In this document: in pieces, positions 6,126 to 7,380 of the stretch | Layout: each line of letters opens with the position of its first letter | Position numbering within the stretch: the stretch's first letter is position 1 | NCBI GenBank assembly: GCA_030151135.1 | Contig: JASLEQ010000034.1 | Location: 1-7,380, forward strand | DNA from: Candidatus Sulfotelmatobacter sp. | GTDB lineage: Bacteria > Acidobacteriota > Terriglobia > Terriglobales > SbA1 | Direction of reading: 5' to 3' | DNA length: 7,380 nt | Translations under genes and position numbers: made by a program | Notes under the pieces: model-generated | Told to the model about the DNA's origin: nothing | The model's input: the letters and a program-made list of their open reading frames with translations, nothing else | Databases searched by the model: none

Positions 6126-7380
6126 TCATGCCGAAGCTTTGGGATGCTGGTTCTCTTCACGACGGAGCTGGGCTAGAACAAGCCGGATTTCGTCGTATGT
6201 GATCTCGGGAGGCAGGGCGTCTTTTAGTGGTTTCAATCGATCGATTTTATCTATGCCCGCTCTTCGACAAGCCGCCTCGATAACCGCTTGTTTGTTACGA
6301 TCGATCCAATCCGCAGAGAAGTCTACATCGCCGTTTTCCACTAGAGTCACGACGGCACTGATTACAGTTCCAAGCTGCCGACCACGAATCCGAGCAATCT
6401 CCTGCAAAGTTTTGCCTTGCGTGATCAAACTCAGGGTTTCGATAGACGGCGCGGTCCTTTTCTGGTGTAATGCTGACGCGCGATCGCCCTCGTGGAAGCG
6501 TCGGAGAGCCGTCAGGAGGCGTTGGCCAAACGTTTCTGCTTTACGCTCTCCGATACCGCTGATCGTTCTCAATTGCGCGATCGAAGACGGCATAATTCGG
6601 CAAATCTCTTCCAGGGTCGTATCGTGCAGAACAACAAAAGCGGGTACCCCTAGTTCCTTTGCGGTGAGGCGCCTCCATTCGCGCAGATACTCACGCAATT
6701 CAGGGTTAGCTTGGCTTGCAACATCATCGGCGCGAGCTGGAGAATCAGGGCGGTGCTTGGGGGCGCCTCTTCCTTCCGTGGACTGGTGTTCAGCGACTCC
6801 CAGCCATTCAGGAGTGTTCCCACAGATGTCGCAGGCGTTACAGTACGTCCACTTGGGAGTTTCGCCGAAATGTGAGCAAATCTGTAGGTGCCTGCAGTTG
6901 CGAGATTCGGCAAAGTCGCGAATTTTGTGATAGCGCTGCCACGCGCGTTCGCGTTCCGTCGTATCTTGGATCTGATTGGCGAAATAGGCCAGCAATGCTG
7001 CATCCTGCTTACGCCATAGCAGCAGGCAATCGGCTGGTTTACCGTCACGGCCACCCCTTCCGGCCTCCTGATAGAACTGCTCGATCGACTTCGGCAAGGC
7101 GAGATGGATCACCGCCCGAACGTTCGCCTTATTAATGCCCAAGCCGAATGCGATGGTGCCCACCAGCACCCGCACTTCATCCGACATCCAGCGTTCCTGA
7201 TTCCTGCGCCGCTCCTCCGGCGGCATTTTCGCGTGATACGCAACGGCTGGTATCCCATGGTCCTCAAGAAAATCTACTGTTTCTTCCACCTTGGCGATGG
7301 TGGGGGAATAAACAATCACATTGCCTTCAACATAATTCTCCAAGGCTCGAAGAAGGAAAGGGAAATGTTCGTCGCTATGG
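6126..7380 (-). CDS. recQ: RecQ-family ATP-dependent DNA helicase, N-terminal part beyond the window (partial)
   Basis: The frame is open to the right edge; 417 full codons are visible and the stop TGA is at 6128-6126. RecQ unwinds DNA 3'-5' in recombination and replication-fork repair. The second helicase lobe is seen from VIVYSPT (about 7316-7296), with motif V (GTIAFGLGINKANV, about 7160-7119) and the arginine-finger motif VI (QEAGRGGRDG, about 7070-7041). A zinc site follows, with Cys codons at 6896, 6842, 6833 and 6824 (CRHLQIC...CNACDIC), as in RecQ. An HRDC domain (about 6704-6486) contains ELGVPAFVVLHD and ISGIGERKAETFG. The last 95 or so residues (about 6452-6159) resemble the HTH_40 domain (PF14493) found at the C-terminus of many helicases. 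Only about 39 residues separate the last zinc Cys from HRDC, too few for the roughly 100-residue winged-helix (RQC) domain of E. coli RecQ. The first lobe, with the Walker motifs, is outside the window. TTG or ATG codons near the right edge are internal, not starts. Confidence 0.94.
   Translation of the reverse strand, partial: HSDEHFPFLLRALENYVEGNVIVYSPTIAKVEETVDFLEDHGIPAVAYHAKMPPEERRRNQERWMSDEVRVLVGTIAFGLGINKANVRAVIHLALPKSIEQFYQEAGRGGRDGKPADCLLLWRKQDAALLAYFANQIQDTTERERAWQRYHKIRDFAESRNCRHLQICSHFGETPKWTYCNACDICGNTPEWLGVAEHQSTEGRGAPKHRPDSPARADDVASQANPELREYLREWRRLTAKELGVPAFVVLHDTTLEEICRIMPSSIAQLRTISGIGERKAETFGQRLLTALRRFHEGDRASALHQKRTAPSIETLSLITQGKTLQEIARIRGRQLGTVISAVVTLVENGDVDFSADWIDRNKQAVIEAACRRAGIDKIDRLKPLKDALPPEITYDEIRLVLAQLRREENQHPKASA

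Noticed and set aside
6139..6930. Long plus-strand open frame (263 codons) opposite recQ
   Set aside because: It is wholly antisense to the well-supported recQ frame, its product is Arg/Ser-rich with no recognisable domain, and no ribosome site precedes it. It is a shadow of a GC-rich gene.
1..7380. Mobile element, CRISPR, phage, toxin-antitoxin or defence-island signatures
   Set aside because: No transposase, integrase, spaced direct repeats, terminal inverted repeats or small paired genes were seen. RecQ alone does not indicate a defence system.

Overview
The window is a compact, ordinary-looking bacterial chromosomal segment. It holds seven protein genes, two of them cut by the window edges, and no gap longer than 157 bases. 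By eye the base composition is moderately GC-rich and even along the window. The gene types, the TPR family with the 'HHPVST...AFNHDEA' signature and the many short-leader starts look most like an Acidobacteriota genome. That is an impression from family resemblance, not a computed placement. I see no tRNA or rRNA, CRISPR array, insertion sequence, integrase, attachment site or phage gene.

Layout: at the left edge a secreted TPR-repeat protein runs leftward out of the window (minus strand, 1-611). It is divergent from a run of four plus-strand genes: a DinB-family putative metal enzyme (750-1259), a YegS/DgkB-type lipid kinase (1312-2277), a YdjM-family membrane protein starting at TTG (2298-3368), and an oxygen-dependent protoporphyrinogen/coproporphyrinogen oxidase of the HemG/HemY/CgoX type (3404-4798). 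This run meets head-on, with 21 bases between stop codons, a minus-strand membrane histidine kinase of the HisKA_3 (NarX/DesK) class (4820-5968). Upstream of the kinase, also on the minus strand, is the C-terminal two thirds or so of a RecQ helicase (6126-7380), whose N-terminal half lies beyond the right edge.

How the genes relate: the lipid kinase, YdjM protein and heme oxidase lie close together (gaps of 20 and 35 bases) and could be co-transcribed. However, each has a TA-N-N-AT hexamer 12-24 bases before its start, so separate short-leader promoters are equally possible. Two of the proteins act on or in the membrane (lipid phosphorylation, YdjM), and the heme enzyme family is membrane-associated, but nothing shows a shared pathway. 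The histidine kinase has no response regulator beside it in the window. I found no convincing undescribed system. The points most worth a second look are the RecQ domain order (no room for the usual winged-helix domain, and an extra C-terminal helix-turn-helix domain), a perfect 7-bp dyad in the kinase leader, the TTG start and C-terminal extension of the YdjM protein, and inverted GGATC elements around the hemG ribosome site.
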